Origin: Flavobacteriaceae bacterium | GTDB taxonomy: Bacteria > Bacteroidota > Bacteroidia > Flavobacteriales > Flavobacteriaceae | Length of the DNA: 46,312 nt | Assembly: GCA_028825365.1 (NCBI GenBank) | Contig: JAPKAF010000006.1 | Location: 1-46,312 of the forward strand | Direction: 5' to 3' | Shown: positions 44,869-46,312 of the stretch, in pieces | Layout: each line of letters opens with the position of its first letter | Position numbering within the stretch: position 1 is the first letter of the stretch | Notes under the pieces: model-generated | Told to the model about the DNA's origin: nothing | The model's database searches: none | What the model saw: the letters and a program-made list of their open reading frames with translations, nothing else | Made by a program: the position numbers and the translations under genes

Positions 44869-46312
44869 ATGAAAATTACAATACTAAAAAGAGTAACATT
44901 CATTCTAACCCTGGGATTATTGTGTTTTCAATGCAAACATGAATTGCCAAATACTCTCCTTATTCAAAACGCAATACTAATTGATGGAACTGGTTCAGAT
45001 AGAATAGTAGCCTCTGTGCGTATAAAAGGTAATACCATAATTGAAATTGGAGATTTGAAGGCACTAAAAACAGATTCTATAATTAATGCTGAAGGATTGG
45101 TTTTAAGCCCTGGCTTCATTGACACACATAGTCATCATGACTCGGACAGCCTAAGAACAAAAGAATCAGCAATTAGCCAAGGTATTACAACCATTATAGT
45201 TGGTCAAGACGGATGGTCACATCTTCCTATAAAAAACTTTATGGATTCAATTTATAAAACATCATGGTCTGTTAATGTAGGGTCTTATACTGGACATGGA
45301 AGAATAAGATATGAAGTAATGGGTGATGACTTTAAGCGTGAAGCCACTCAAGCTGAAATTGAACAAATGAAATCGTTGTTGGAAACTGATATGCAAAATG
45401 GTTCTCTAGGCCTAGGCACAGGTTTAGAATATGATCCAGGAATTTATTCGAGCACCAACGAGGTGATTGAACTTGCTAAAATTGCTTCAAAATATGGAGG
45501 CCGTTACATTAGTCACATGAGAAGTGAAGACATTTATTTTAATCAAAGTATTGATGAAATTTTAACTATTGGTCGAGAGGCTGATATCCCTGTTCAAATT
45601 TCACATTTTAAACTTGGAAGAAAAGCCCTTTGGGGTAAAGCCCCTGAAATATTAAAAAAACTGGATAGTGCGAGAACAAAGGGCATTAATGTAACTGCCG
45701 ACATCTATCCATATCAATATTGGCAATCTACAATGACTGTTCTGTTTCCTAATCGAGATTTCGAAAATCGAGAAACTGCAGAATTTGCCTTAACAGAACT
45801 AACAACTCCTGAGGGCATGATAATTAGCACTTTTGATGCAAAGCCTGAATATGAGAATTTAACTTTGGCTGAAATAGCCAAAATACGCAGTGAAGACCCA
45901 GTAACGACTTATATTGAACTCATAAGAATGTCACAAAAATTACCTGGAGAAAGTATTATAGCCAAATCAATGAGTATGGAAGATATCAAATCCATAATGA
46001 ATTGGCCTTTTACAAATTTATGTTCAGATGGTAGCCCTACTGGGCACCCAAGAGGATGGGGAGCATTTCCTCGCTATTTAGTTATGGATACTGGACAATC
46101 TCTTGAAACTAAAATTAACAAAGTGACTTTGCAAGCTGCAAAGAACTTGAATTTAAAAAATATTGGTGAAATTAAAGAAGGTTATTTTGCGGATTTAGTG
46201 TTATTCGATCTTGATTCTATAAAAGATAAAGCCACATTTGAAAATAGTTCTTTAAAGTCTGAAGGCATTAATTATGTTATTGTATCTGGCGAGATTGTAT
46301 ATTCTAATCAAA
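44869..46312 (+). CDS. N-acyl-D-amino-acid deacylase-family amidohydrolase (with HSH motif), partial at the right edge
   Basis: I translated 481 codons from the ATG at 44869; the 3' end lies beyond the window. A hydrophobic N-terminus ends LLCFQC, with Cys22 a possible lipidation site, though the lipobox is not canonical. It shows the classical metal motif PGFIDTHSHHDSD (H-S-H), then IVGQDGWS, YISHMRSED, QISHFKLG and LCSDGSP with a late Asp, and ends in GYFADLVLFD. It is a paralogue of the protein at 37783 but keeps the H-x-H that one has lost, and the segment after it differs. Expected to deacylate N-acyl-D-amino acids or D-residue dipeptides outside the cytoplasm. It follows the serine hydrolase by 68 nt. 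Confidence 0.88.
   Translation, partial: MKITILKRVTFILTLGLLCFQCKHELPNTLLIQNAILIDGTGSDRIVASVRIKGNTIIEIGDLKALKTDSIINAEGLVLSPGFIDTHSHHDSDSLRTKESAISQGITTIIVGQDGWSHLPIKNFMDSIYKTSWSVNVGSYTGHGRIRYEVMGDDFKREATQAEIEQMKSLLETDMQNGSLGLGTGLEYDPGIYSSTNEVIELAKIASKYGGRYISHMRSEDIYFNQSIDEILTIGREADIPVQISHFKLGRKALWGKAPEILKKLDSARTKGINVTADIYPYQYWQSTMTVLFPNRDFENRETAEFALTELTTPEGMIISTFDAKPEYENLTLAEIAKIRSEDPVTTYIELIRMSQKLPGESIIAKSMSMEDIKSIMNWPFTNLCSDGSPTGHPRGWGAFPRYLVMDTGQSLETKINKVTLQAAKNLNLKNIGEIKEGYFADLVLFDLDSIKDKATFENSSLKSEGINYVIVSGEIVYSNQ

Overview
The window is AT-rich DNA from a bacterium of the Bacteroidota, most likely a marine member of the Flavobacteriaceae. Evidence for this is a SusC/SusD pair, a one-protein hybrid two-component regulator, a type IX secretion C-terminal sorting domain, several -7 elements of the Bacteroidetes form TAnnTTTG, and a dense set of exported sulfatases typical of algal-polysaccharide degraders. 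No tRNA, rRNA, CRISPR array or insertion sequence was seen, and no gene-free stretch exceeds about 230 nt.

Region 1 (1-1169) is the 5' part of a flavoprotein gene running off the left edge. Region 2 (about 1317-25193) is a polysaccharide utilisation locus (PUL) for a sulfated glycan. One plus-strand operon encodes a divergent GH10 enzyme, a GH3 glycosidase and a sulfatase. A minus-strand unit encodes the hybrid regulator, a formylglycine-generating enzyme lipoprotein overlapping it by 4 nt, and a second sulfatase. A long plus-strand operon encodes SusC, SusD, three more sulfatases and an exported protein of unknown function. An MFS transporter closes the locus. That makes five sulfatases plus their own maturation enzyme. 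The model is: SusCD captures and imports oligosaccharides, periplasmic and lipoprotein sulfatases (activated by the exported FGE) remove sulfate, GH10 and GH3 cut the backbone and release sugars, the MFS protein may carry them inward, and the propeller sensor induces the system. The GH10/GH3 pair and the absence of any polysaccharide lyase or unsaturated-uronyl hydrolase point to a xylan-like sulfated substrate rather than ulvan or a glycosaminoglycan. This is an inference.

Region 3 (about 25205-37089) is mostly housekeeping or unlinked genes: a large exported BNR/VPS10-type propeller protein, an AAHS-like MFS transporter, the rRNA methyltransferase RlmF, an M28 peptidase lipoprotein, an alpha/beta hydrolase, a small CPXCG zinc-ribbon protein, a T9SS-secreted modular protein and a CDP-alcohol phosphatidyltransferase.

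Region 4 (37100-46312, running off the right edge) is a second coherent cluster that looks dedicated to D-amino acids or N-acylated/D-residue peptides. It has an Lrp/AsnC regulator, two different exported D-aminoacylase-family amidohydrolases, an exported M20 amidohydrolase, a DUF1611 protein (DgcN-like) next to an enolase-superfamily epimerase (DgcA/Ala-Glu epimerase-like), and an exported S12 serine hydrolase related to D-aminopeptidases. A perfect 19-bp repeat lies just upstream of both the first D-aminoacylase gene and the DUF1611 gene, suggesting shared control. This cluster and the sulfated-glycan PUL are the parts most worth experimental attention.
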